Below, in pieces: positions 15,207 through 22,673 of a DNA stretch of 25,440 nucleotides; position 1 is the stretch's first letter; every line of letters starts with the position of its first letter. The translations under genes and the position numbers were made by a program. The DNA is taken from the IMG/VR virus record IMGVR_UViG_3300032242_002579, positions 1 through 25,440 of that record. The stretch is one strand, 5' to 3'. The DNA comes from a virus. The notes under the pieces are model-generated. The model ran no database searches. It was not told where the DNA came from and saw only the letters and a program-made list of their open reading frames with translations.

Positions 15207-16841
15207 ATGAATAATGTACAACAACTGTTAGAATCTTCTAACACTTACACAACTCAACTACAAGAAGCGGCTCGCTTGTCTTCTAAGTGGGAGAAATTTG
15301 GCCTTTTAGAAGGCTTGTCTGGATACGAGAAAGGATCTGTATCAATGATGTTAGAAAACCAAGCAAAACGCTTATTAGCTGAGGCAAGTTCTACCAACTC
15401 TGGTGGTGCTTCTTTCTCTTCTGGTGCTGGTGAGCAATGGCCTGGTATCGCATTACCTTTAGTTCGTCGTGTGTTCGCTGAAATTTCTGCTAAAGAATTT
15501 TTATCGGTACAACCAATGAACTTACCTGCTGGTTTAGTATTCTATTTAGATTTTAAATATGGTAATACTAAAGGTTTATTTACTTCTGGTAAATCAGTTT
15601 ACGGTTCGCCTGCTGATGAGCATCCTAACTTGACTTCAGTTCCTCCAACAGGTGGTGCTTATGGATTGCGTTTTGGATATTCATTAAACAACGCTTCTGC
15701 TTCTGTGTCTACTGGTGCTGCTACTTCTGCTTCATTTGCTGATGTAAACTTTGATGATGCTATTACTGGTTCAGTTGCTAATGGTCAAATTAAAAAGATC
15801 GTTGTAACTTCTGCTTCTTTGGCTGGTATTTCTTTAGATACTAATGCTACTCGTGGATTCTTACCAACTTCTGGATCTGCCGGTGCTTCTGGAACAATTG
15901 ATGCTACTACTGTATTACCTAGATTTAGTTTTTATAACGCATCAAATAATACATTTACTTTCTTTGTAACTTCATCTGCTCATATTACTGCTGCTTCTGC
16001 TGCTGTTACTTTGTATTATACAAAGCAAACTAAAGATAATGCTCGTGGTGATTTTGAAGATAACCCTACTGGTTCAATCAGTATCCCTGAATTCAACATC
16101 TCTATGAAGTCTGAATTCATCGTGGCTGAGACTCGTAAGTTGAAAGCACAATGGACTCCAGAATTTGCTCAAGATTTCAATGCATATCATGCATTAGATG
16201 CTGAAGCAGAATTGACTTCATTATTGTCTCAACACGTAGCAATGGAAATCGATATGGAATTGATCAATATGTTGATCGAGAACGCATTGGTTAAGGAATA
16301 CTGGTCTGCTAATAACAACCAATTCATCAACGCTGATGCTTCTGCATTCACTAACAAAGATGTTACTACTGGTGGATACTATAACTCACAAGGTCAGTGG
16401 TTCCAAACTTTAGGAACTAAGTTACAAAAAGCATCTAACAAGATTGCTCAGTTAACTTTAAAAGGTGGTGCTAACTGGATCTTAGTTTCTCCAACTATTG
16501 CAACTGTTTTGGAATCAATTCCAGGATTTGCAACTGATGGTGATGGTGGAAAGGATGAGTTCAATTTCGGAGTACAGAAGATTGGTTCATTATCAAACCG
16601 TTATAAGGTGTACAAAAACCCATATATGACTGAAAACGTGATACTTATGGGCTATAAAGGTGGACAATTTTTGGAGACAGGGGCCGTTTATGCACCCTAC
16701 ATTCCGTTAATGATGACTCCATTATTATACGATCCAAATACATTCACTCCACGTAAAGGGTTAATGACTCGTTACGGTAAGAAGATGTTGAGACCTGAAT
16801 TTTTTGGGAAAATCATCGTATCTGGTTTGAACAGTTTGTAG
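15207..16841 (+). CDS. Major capsid protein (T4 gp23-like)
   Basis: A 544-residue HK97-fold capsid protein. Stretches comparable with T4 gp23 include the VQPMNLPAGLVFYLDFKYG region, AETRKLKAQWTPEFAQDF, the ALDAEAEL segment and TGAVYAPYIPLMMTP near the C-terminus. An N-terminal propeptide is expected: RLLAEASS (LAE at residues 57-59) fits the (L/I)xE protease rule and lies close to the T4 cleavage after residue 65, which would leave about 485 residues. Residues 145-275 are a Ser/Ala/Thr-rich region with low similarity to T4, perhaps an insertion domain. Codons are strongly biased to GCT, TCT, ACT and GGT, in line with very high expression. The start lies 15 bases after the scaffold stop without a Shine-Dalgarno sequence. 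Confidence 0.95.
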   Translation: MNNVQQLLESSNTYTTQLQEAARLSSKWEKFGLLEGLSGYEKGSVSMMLENQAKRLLAEASSTNSGGASFSSGAGEQWPGIALPLVRRVFAEISAKEFLSVQPMNLPAGLVFYLDFKYGNTKGLFTSGKSVYGSPADEHPNLTSVPPTGGAYGLRFGYSLNNASASVSTGAATSASFADVNFDDAITGSVANGQIKKIVVTSASLAGISLDTNATRGFLPTSGSAGASGTIDATTVLPRFSFYNASNNTFTFFVTSSAHITAASAAVTLYYTKQTKDNARGDFEDNPTGSISIPEFNISMKSEFIVAETRKLKAQWTPEFAQDFNAYHALDAEAELTSLLSQHVAMEIDMELINMLIENALVKEYWSANNNQFINADASAFTNKDVTTGGYYNSQGQWFQTLGTKLQKASNKIAQLTLKGGANWILVSPTIATVLESIPGFATDGDGGKDEFNFGVQKIGSLSNRYKVYKNPYMTENVILMGYKGGQFLETGAVYAPYIPLMMTPLLYDPNTFTPRKGLMTRYGKKMLRPEFFGKIIVSGLNSL

Positions 16842-16867
16842 TTGTAAATCAATTAGTTACAAAACTT

Positions 16868-16898
16868 AAGGGGCTCATTCGAGCCCTTTTTGTTTTTT
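16868..16898 (+). terminator. Rho-independent terminator after the capsid gene
   Basis: The stem GGGCTC (16871-16876) with GAGCCC (16881-16886), loop ATTC, can be extended by a G-U and two A-T pairs at the base, and is followed by TTTTTGTTTTTT. It closes the scaffold-capsid transcription unit 27 bases after the capsid stop. Confidence 0.88.
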
Positions 16899-16936
16899 AT
16901 TTTAAAAAATAACTAACCAGTTACTAAAAACTAAGT

Positions 16937-16955
16937 ATATTTATTATTATATTTG
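16937..16955 (+). promoter_or_regulatory. ATATTTAT box and TATATTTG element before the homing endonuclease gene
   Basis: An exact ATATTTAT (16937-16944) is followed at 16948-16955 by TATATTTG, which matches the Bacteroidota -7 promoter pattern TAnnTTTG. The ATG follows 19 bases after the second element. No clear -33 TTG is visible upstream. Either could drive the endonuclease gene independently of the capsid transcript. Confidence 0.45.
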
Positions 16956-16974
16956 TCTCAATAAAAATATAATC

Positions 16975-18459
16975 ATGAATATAAGACCATCAAATATTAA
17001 TCCCAGTGAAAAAGAAAGACTTCTTTGTTTAATTTGCAATACAGAGTTTTTAGATGGGCATAAAAGAAATGCTCACCTTAAAGAAGTACATAGTATTACT
17101 TATGAAGAATATGTTGTAAAACAATATTTTAATAATAATAATCCAATCTGCATGTGTGGATGTAATATTAAGTTAAAGTTTAAACAATTTCTTAATAAAC
17201 CATTTTTTTCAGATTTTACTAAGAATCACTTTCCTAGAAAGGAACATACCCAAGAAGCAAAAGATAAAATTAAACAGGGAACCATTGCCACCATAAGGAA
17301 AAAATATGGTGTTGATAATATCATGGAACTTAAAGAGTATGTTGATAAAATAGCAGAGGTTAAGAAAAAAAGATATGGTGATGCTAATTATAACAATATA
17401 GAAAAGGGTATGAAGACAAATCTTGATAGATATGGATCTAATAATTACAATACTTCAGATTCGGCTAAAGATAAATTCTTAGAAAATAAAGATAAATGTA
17501 GGCTTTGCAAACAACCTGTTAAAACTGCTGGAAATTACTATTGTAGTAGAAACTGTTTGTTGCAGGATAAAAAAGATTTAAAGTTTAGCTCAGTTGCTGA
17601 ACGTGAAATAGCAGATTTTTTAAGATCTAAAGGCTTAAATGTTATTCAGGGAAGTAGAACTATGGGTATAGAAGTTGATATATTACTACCAGATCTTAAC
17701 ATTGCAATAGAATATAATGGAATGTTGTATCATTCAGAATATTATGGCAAGAAACCAAAGAGTTATCATTTAAATAAAACTAAAATTTGTGAAAGTAATG
17801 GGATACAGCTAATTCATATATTTGAAGAAGAATACAAAAAGAAAAAGAAATTACTTTTAAATAAAATATTATATAAATGTTCTGTAGGCGATACAATAAA
17901 GGTTCATGCTAGAAAATGCATCATTAGGGAAGTTAGTTCATTAGAAAGAAATATATTTTTAGAGGAGAATCATATTCAAGGAAAAGATAAAGCTACTATA
18001 TCATTGGGTGCTTATTATCAGGATGAACTGATTGGTGTTTATAGTTTATCTAAACCAAGGGTTGCACTTGGAAGAAAAACTTCAAAAGAAAATGAGTATG
18101 AATTAAGCAGATTTGCAACTAAATCTGGAATTTCTTGCAATGGACTTCTTTCTAAGATGATTAAGTATTCTCAAAAGAACTACATAATAGATAGTCTTTA
18201 TACTTATGCTGATAGAAGATATACATACTTACACGATAATGCTTACTTAAGAGCTGGTTTTATTCAGGAATCTATTACCAAGCCAAATTATTGGTATTTA
18301 AAAAACTATGACACTAGAATCCACAGATTTAATTTTACTAAATCAAAGATTATAAAAATGGGAGGTGATGCGAATAAAACTGAAATTGAAAATATGATTG
18401 AATGGGGTTATGATAGAATTTGGGATTCTGGTAGCATAAAATATATCTACAACAAGTAA
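16975..18459 (+). CDS. Free-standing homing endonuclease, Vsr-like (EDxHD type)
   Basis: A 494-residue protein typical of mobile genes in large phages. The N-terminus carries a C2H2-like zinc finger (C18, C21, H34, H39), a Cys cluster CMCGC near residue 60, and a zinc-ribbon-like group CRLC...YYCSRNC (about 175-194). The nuclease core at about 205-288 has AEREIADFLRSKG, GIEVDILLPDLNIAIEYNG (D235, E246), LYHSE (H253) and YHLNKTKIC (H265), then LIHIFEEEY, the pattern of EDxHD/Vsr-superfamily enzymes. The C-terminal region (about 310-460) with NHIQGKDKA and YELSRFATKSG is a companion domain of this class. It sits alone between the capsid terminator and phoH; genes on both sides are intact. Confidence 0.88.
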   Translation: MNIRPSNINPSEKERLLCLICNTEFLDGHKRNAHLKEVHSITYEEYVVKQYFNNNNPICMCGCNIKLKFKQFLNKPFFSDFTKNHFPRKEHTQEAKDKIKQGTIATIRKKYGVDNIMELKEYVDKIAEVKKKRYGDANYNNIEKGMKTNLDRYGSNNYNTSDSAKDKFLENKDKCRLCKQPVKTAGNYYCSRNCLLQDKKDLKFSSVAEREIADFLRSKGLNVIQGSRTMGIEVDILLPDLNIAIEYNGMLYHSEYYGKKPKSYHLNKTKICESNGIQLIHIFEEEYKKKKKLLLNKILYKCSVGDTIKVHARKCIIREVSSLERNIFLEENHIQGKDKATISLGAYYQDELIGVYSLSKPRVALGRKTSKENEYELSRFATKSGISCNGLLSKMIKYSQKNYIIDSLYTYADRRYTYLHDNAYLRAGFIQESITKPNYWYLKNYDTRIHRFNFTKSKIIKMGGDANKTEIENMIEWGYDRIWDSGSIKYIYNK

Positions 18460-18491
18460 TAATTATTAAACCATCTTTATTGTTTTCTTAG

Positions 18492-18499
18492 ATATTTAT
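18492..18499 (+). promoter_or_regulatory. ATATTTAT box upstream of the PhoH-like gene
   Basis: An exact copy of the recurrent element, ending 32 bases before the ATG in the 72-base gap after the homing endonuclease gene. It would restart transcription for phoH and the neck genes downstream of the mobile gene. The rest of the gap is A/T-rich with no clear terminator. Confidence 0.45.
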
Positions 18500-18531
18500 A
18501 TTGGAATAACGTTTCACTTTAAAACCATTTT

Positions 18532-19197
18532 ATGTTAGAAAATAATTCCGAGCTAAGTATAGCTGAAAGAAAAAGACCAAAGGGAGAAATAAAATTTAAA
18601 ACAACACTAACAGAAGAACAAAAGGAAGCCAAACGGCAAATATATGAAAATAAGGTTGTAGCGTTACACGGAGTTGCCGGAACATCAAAAACATTTGTAG
18701 CAATACATGTTGCTCTTAATATGTTTTTTAAGAAAGAGATTAGTAAGATTTATATACTAAGGCCAGCAGTTTCAATTGAAGATATTGGATTTTTAAAAGG
18801 TTCCGCAGAGGATAAGTTACAGTATTATTTCTTGCCTATTATCCATAATATGTACGAAATGTACGACAAGGTTAAGATTAACAAAATGATTGAGGAGAAG
18901 GACATAGAAATACTTCCACTTGGATTTATCCAGGGAATTACTGTAAAGGATTTTCTTATTGTAGATGAGGCAGAAAATGTTACTCAATTACAGATGAAAA
19001 TGGTCTTATCAAGACTTGGTAAAACTGGAAGGATAGTATTCACAGGTGATACTGATCAGGTTGCATTAAAGGATTATCAAAAATCAGGTTTCAAAAGATT
19101 AATAGACTTAGATGGTCAGATAGAAAATTTTAAAGCAGTTGAGCTTTTAGAAAACTACCGTGATCCATTTGTAAGAAAAATACTTAAAATGTACTAA
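18532..19197 (+). CDS. phoH: PhoH-like ATPase
   Basis: A 221-residue P-loop protein of the PhoH family, which is widespread in phages. Visible motifs are Walker A GVAGTSKT (residues 47-54; Ser at position 52 where Gly is usual), Walker B FLIVDEAEN (141-149, D145/E146), and GDTDQVAL (172-179), the sensor-like GDxxQ motif of the family. The N-terminal 25 residues are charged and variable. The host homologue is an ATPase linked to RNA metabolism; the role in phages is not settled. Here it is followed by a three-base gap and the gp13-like gene, so it is transcribed with neck genes rather than with replication genes. Family assignment is firm. Confidence 0.92.
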   Translation: MLENNSELSIAERKRPKGEIKFKTTLTEEQKEAKRQIYENKVVALHGVAGTSKTFVAIHVALNMFFKKEISKIYILRPAVSIEDIGFLKGSAEDKLQYYFLPIIHNMYEMYDKVKINKMIEEKDIEILPLGFIQGITVKDFLIVDEAENVTQLQMKMVLSRLGKTGRIVFTGDTDQVALKDYQKSGFKRLIDLDGQIENFKAVELLENYRDPFVRKILKMY

Positions 19198-19200
19198 TAA

Positions 19201-20328
19201 ATGGCAGATATTTCCATATATAACGGTTCGAGCTCATTTTCATCTGGACAAACTCCTTTTGGGTTTTATGATACTGATAGCCAGTTCCAATCAGATGCTG
19301 ATAAAGTAGTTAAATTTTGTGCAACAAGACTTGGCTATCCTATAATGGATGTAGAATTACAACCAGTATCTTTTTATTCGGCATTTGAAGAAGCTGTTAA
19401 CGTATATGGAAACGAAGTCTATAATTACAAAATAAGAGAAAATTATATGTCATTAGAAGGATCTTCTACTGGCACCTATTTAAATAATAAAGTACAAGTT
19501 CCATCATTAGGCACCCAAATTCGTATAGCTAATATGTACGGATCAGAGGCTGGTGTGGGAGGTTATACACATTACTATTCAGCATCCATTCAAATAAATG
19601 TAGACCAACAAGTATATGATTTATCAAGCGTTGTTACAGGCTCAATCGAGATTAAAAGAGTTTTCCATGATGCACCACCAGCTATTACAAGATATTTTGA
19701 CCCTTATGCAACAACAGGTTTAGGATTTCAAGGATTGTTAGATAACTTTGGTTTTGGGTCAATGTCACCTTCTGTTAACTTTATGTTAATGCCAGTTTAT
19801 TATGACATGCTCAAAATTCAAGCAATTGAGTTTAATGATCAAGTAAGAAAATCTGGTTATTCTTTTGAAGTAATTGATAATATTTTAAAGATATTCCCTA
19901 GACCTTTATCTTCAACCAATCTTTGGTTTGAATATATTAATACTTCAGAAAGAGATACTGCGTATATTGAAACTTCTGGAAATAAGATAACAAACATATC
20001 GAATGTACCTTATTCTAGTCCCGTATACAGCCAAATTAATCCTATTGGTAAGCAATGGATCTATCAATATACTTTGGCCCTTACAAAGGAAATGCTGGGC
20101 CTTATACGAGGTAAATATTCAACTACTCCAATACCTGGAAATACGGTTAATATAAACTATGCAGATTTATTAAGTGCAGCATCTGCAGAGAAAACAGCTT
20201 TAATTGAAGCTCTTAGAGCTACTCTTGATGATACATCTAGAAAGAATCAATTAGAGAAAAAACAACAAGAAAGTCAATTCTTAAAAGATACTTTGGGTGG
20301 AGTTCCACTTCCTATCTATATTTATTAA
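19201..20328 (+). CDS. Neck / head-completion protein (T4 gp13-like)
   Basis: A 375-residue protein. Residues about 30-75 (VVKFCATRLGYPIMDVELQP and the helical YSAFEEAVNVYGNEVYN) resemble the N-terminal helical region of gp13-like neck proteins of T4-like phages, in which a short segment 'LG.P...V.L' leads to helices that bind the portal ring. The central part is beta-rich with RVFHDAPPAITRYFDPYA, and the C-terminal part holds WIYQYTLALTKEMLGLIRGK and a coiled region ending PLPIYIY. gp13-like proteins bind the filled head under the portal and allow tail joining. The order with gp14- and gp15-like genes downstream supports the call. It is somewhat longer than T4 gp13 (309). Confidence 0.75.
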   Translation: MADISIYNGSSSFSSGQTPFGFYDTDSQFQSDADKVVKFCATRLGYPIMDVELQPVSFYSAFEEAVNVYGNEVYNYKIRENYMSLEGSSTGTYLNNKVQVPSLGTQIRIANMYGSEAGVGGYTHYYSASIQINVDQQVYDLSSVVTGSIEIKRVFHDAPPAITRYFDPYATTGLGFQGLLDNFGFGSMSPSVNFMLMPVYYDMLKIQAIEFNDQVRKSGYSFEVIDNILKIFPRPLSSTNLWFEYINTSERDTAYIETSGNKITNISNVPYSSPVYSQINPIGKQWIYQYTLALTKEMLGLIRGKYSTTPIPGNTVNINYADLLSAASAEKTALIEALRATLDDTSRKNQLEKKQQESQFLKDTLGGVPLPIYIY

Positions 20329-20329
20329 T

Positions 20330-20665
20330 ATGAAGTTATTTAATTTATTATTAGAGTCATTCCAAATGTTCAAAGTTCAATTAATATTGAAAATGGACTC
20401 AGATGCTAATGCTGTTGAAATTTATAATCAATTAAGAGCATTGAGAGGAATTGTTGTTTTAACTTTATTACCTAGTGATGTTTTACATGCCAAATCCCAA
20501 GGAAGATTTCATTATACTTTAGTTAGAATTAAATTTATAGGATTAGGTAGTGCTACAGAAGCTTTAGAGCAAGTCAGGGCAATAGCTTTAAATCCAGGTG
20601 ATATAGAAGGTCTTCGTAATATTATTGTGAGAAACAACACAATTAAGAAAATTAGAAACTACTAA
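20330..20665 (+). CDS. Small protein within the neck operon, function unknown
   Basis: I chose the ATG at 20330, one base after the upstream stop; an in-frame ATG at 20297 would overlap the gp13-like gene. The 111-residue protein has an N-terminus MKLFNLLLESFQMFK and a following alternation of strands and helices (about 17-105) compatible with a small ferredoxin-like fold, but no known family is recognised. The N-terminal LLLE fits the (L/I)xE rule and recalls the capsid N-terminus MNNVQQLLES, so processing in the prohead is conceivable. It is not part of the T4 gene 13-14-15 order. Confidence 0.55.
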   Translation: MKLFNLLLESFQMFKVQLILKMDSDANAVEIYNQLRALRGIVVLTLLPSDVLHAKSQGRFHYTLVRIKFIGLGSATEALEQVRAIALNPGDIEGLRNIIVRNNTIKKIRNY

Positions 20666-20666
20666 G

Positions 20667-21158
20667 ATGGCATTATTCTTTGGTAAAAGAGATATAGGAT
20701 TATTCAACAGCCTTAATAAAGAGCTTCTATCTAATATTATAGAGCAGAAGGTAGGTTATTACAAAATATCTCTAGAGAATAGTGAATCAAATATGTATGG
20801 AGAATCAAAAGGTACTAAAAACTTTTTGGATCCTGTTCTTATTTCTTGTTTAATAACTCCTGGTGATTTTACTATGGAAGACTATAGTGATGTACAAAAC
20901 GTTGGTAGATCAATGTCATTTGCCTTCTTAATGAAAGATTTAGTACAATCTAATGTAGTACCAGATGTAGGAGATATTGTCATGTGGAATGATGATTATT
21001 ATAAAGTAGACAATGTAAATGAGAATCAATACTTGGGAGGAAAAATACCAGAATATCAATACATAGATTATTTGCAGAATTTTGGATCAAGTTTCTCAAT
21101 AACATGTGAATGTCACTTATCTAACCCAGCTAAACTTGGGCTTCAATTGTTGCAATAA
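20667..21158 (+). CDS. Neck protein (T4 gp14-like)
   Basis: A 163-residue, beta-rich protein. The region VPDVGDIVMWNDDYYKVDNV, followed by ENQYLGGKIPEYQY, recalls the strand pattern of gp14-type neck proteins, and the place between gp13- and gp15-like genes fits. T4 gp14 is longer (256), so this version lacks part of the family or is only distantly related. Such proteins join gp13 at the head exit and close the channel. Assignment rests on weak sequence likeness plus strong gene order. The last base overlaps the next start codon. Confidence 0.6.
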   Translation: MALFFGKRDIGLFNSLNKELLSNIIEQKVGYYKISLENSESNMYGESKGTKNFLDPVLISCLITPGDFTMEDYSDVQNVGRSMSFAFLMKDLVQSNVVPDVGDIVMWNDDYYKVDNVNENQYLGGKIPEYQYIDYLQNFGSSFSITCECHLSNPAKLGLQLLQ

Positions 21159-22381
21159 TGGCTAAATTAAAACCACTTGTACCGCAATTACCTAATCTAA
21201 AGAAGGATTACATAACTCCTTTAGATAAAAATGCTAGTACCTATGAGGAGCCTATAAAAACATTAAATCGAGGCAATGAGTTAGCATCTTCAATTAACCA
21301 AGCAGATGCAGATAATCTATCAGTTGGACTTGAAACTATAGATTCAGCAGTAAAATATTATTTTGAAAATAAAATAAGGTCATCTGTTATAATGAATGGG
21401 GAAAGAATAAATGTCCCTATTATGTATGCAACTCCAGAAGCGTGGGATTCTATTCAAAAAAATGGAATGTATCGAGATAAGAATGGTAGGATACTTTCTC
21501 CATTAATTATATTTAAAAGAGGATCATTAGATATTGACAAGACAAAGGGTAATAAATTGGATGGTAATATGATCCATAATTATCATTTATTTAAAACTAA
21601 ATACAATAGAAAAAATCAATATACTCCATTTGGTAGAATAGGAAATGTATCTCAAAATGAAGAATATAAATTAATAGCAGTACCAGATTATGTTACTGTT
21701 AGCTATAATTGCGTTTTAATAACAGATTATATAGAGCAAAATAATAAGATAATCGAAGATATAAACTTTGTATCGGATGCCTATTGGGGAGAACCTAATA
21801 AGTTTAGTTTTAAAGCTAATATATTAAATTATCAACAAGCAATAGATTTATCACTTGGTAATGATCGAGTTGTAAAAACAACATTTACACTTGTAATAAA
21901 TGGATATCTTATTAATAATAACTTAGTAAGACAGATGGCAGGTGTTAAGAAATTTTATTCTAAATCTACTGTATCATTTGGTTTAGAAACTGTTACATTT
22001 GATAATCAAACTAATTATATGAGAGCTGGAGATATACCTAAAACAATTAAACCTGGGCCTGCAAATGCAGGTCCTACTGGACAAATTATTGATGCATATA
22101 CAATAAGTTATCTTAGTACGACTAAACAACAATCTGGTACTTATGTAAACGCAAATACTGTGACATTTTCTGTTGCTAACATGTTAGCTGCTCCATTTGG
22201 ATTTCCTCCTACGGGGGCAGATAATTTTTTATTTTTTATAAATGGTGTTTATGTTCCAAAAACAGCAATTACATCTTTTACTCAAATAGGATCTGACTGC
22301 CAGTTAGTTCTTAATACAACCATATTGGATTATACACTTAAACCAACCTATGAGTTCACAGCCGTAGGTAAATTTTCTTAA
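21158..22381 (+). CDS. Tail sheath stabiliser / terminator (T4 gp15-like) with extra C-terminal domain
   Basis: A 407-residue protein. Residues about 80-270 can be matched by eye to T4 gp15: INVPIMYATPEAWDSI with its IRVPITYAS segment, VSYNCVLITDYIEQNNKII with YELSIFTRYEDDMFQIV, and VVKTTFTLVINGYLINN with RRIEWSLTFEVNGWMYP. gp15 caps the tail tube and sheath and forms the joint to the neck. T4 gp15 has 272 residues; the additional 130 or so here (from about 275) form a separate beta-rich domain (LFFINGVYVPKTAITSF...) with no T4 counterpart that I can see, perhaps a decoration domain. The start overlaps the upstream stop by one base. Confidence 0.75.
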   Translation: MAKLKPLVPQLPNLKKDYITPLDKNASTYEEPIKTLNRGNELASSINQADADNLSVGLETIDSAVKYYFENKIRSSVIMNGERINVPIMYATPEAWDSIQKNGMYRDKNGRILSPLIIFKRGSLDIDKTKGNKLDGNMIHNYHLFKTKYNRKNQYTPFGRIGNVSQNEEYKLIAVPDYVTVSYNCVLITDYIEQNNKIIEDINFVSDAYWGEPNKFSFKANILNYQQAIDLSLGNDRVVKTTFTLVINGYLINNNLVRQMAGVKKFYSKSTVSFGLETVTFDNQTNYMRAGDIPKTIKPGPANAGPTGQIIDAYTISYLSTTKQQSGTYVNANTVTFSVANMLAAPFGFPPTGADNFLFFINGVYVPKTAITSFTQIGSDCQLVLNTTILDYTLKPTYEFTAVGKFS

Positions 22382-22383
22382 TA

Positions 22384-22617
22384 ATGCCTAGATTAGACAT
22401 ATCACAAATAGCGGGATTTTATACATCGGGAACTGATTTAGTTTATAGTGGAAGTTTACTTGTAAGTGGATCAATGACTATCAAACAAACAGGGAATTAT
22501 CCAGACGGTCTTGTTGTATCAGGATCTACTAATACATCTGGTTCTATAACTATTATAGGATATGATACATTTGGTGATAAAAATTCACCAAGTACAATCG
22601 ACTTAGGCTCTTTTTAA
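22384..22617 (+). CDS. Small Gly/Ser/Thr-rich protein, fibre-like
   Basis: A 77-residue protein two bases after the gp15-like gene. The short repeated pattern YSGSLLVSGSMTI / VVSGSTNTSGSITI is like the SGS-rich strands of the fibre gene that follows, so it may be a small fibre-associated or virion surface protein, or a remnant of a larger fibre gene. It has no known domain. It ends before an ATATTTAT box that introduces the long fibre gene. Confidence 0.5.
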   Translation: MPRLDISQIAGFYTSGTDLVYSGSLLVSGSMTIKQTGNYPDGLVVSGSTNTSGSITIIGYDTFGDKNSPSTIDLGSF

Positions 22618-22628
22618 TTCATGTTATG

Positions 22629-22659
22629 ATATTTATATAGAGCAGTACATACTGTTCTA
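22629..22659 (+). promoter_or_regulatory. ATATTTAT box and 9-bp hairpin before the fibre gene
   Basis: An exact ATATTTAT (22629-22636) is followed by a hairpin: TAGAGCAGT (22638-22646) with ACTGTTCTA (22651-22659), loop ACAT, one G-U pair. No T-tract follows, so this is not a standard terminator. If the box is a promoter, the hairpin would lie at or just after the transcript start, where it could protect the 5' end or serve as an operator. Confidence 0.45.
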
Positions 22660-22673
22660 GAATACTCATATAT

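Noticed and set aside
20318-20325. ATATTTAT at the end of the gp13-like gene.
   Set aside because: It codes for the last residues (IYIY) and ends four bases before the next ATG, too near for the promoter spacing seen elsewhere. It may be chance in A/T-rich sequence.
20297-20329. Longer start for the small neck-operon gene at 20297.
   Set aside because: It would overlap the gp13-like C-terminus; the ATG at 20330 fits the one-base spacing usual in this operon.
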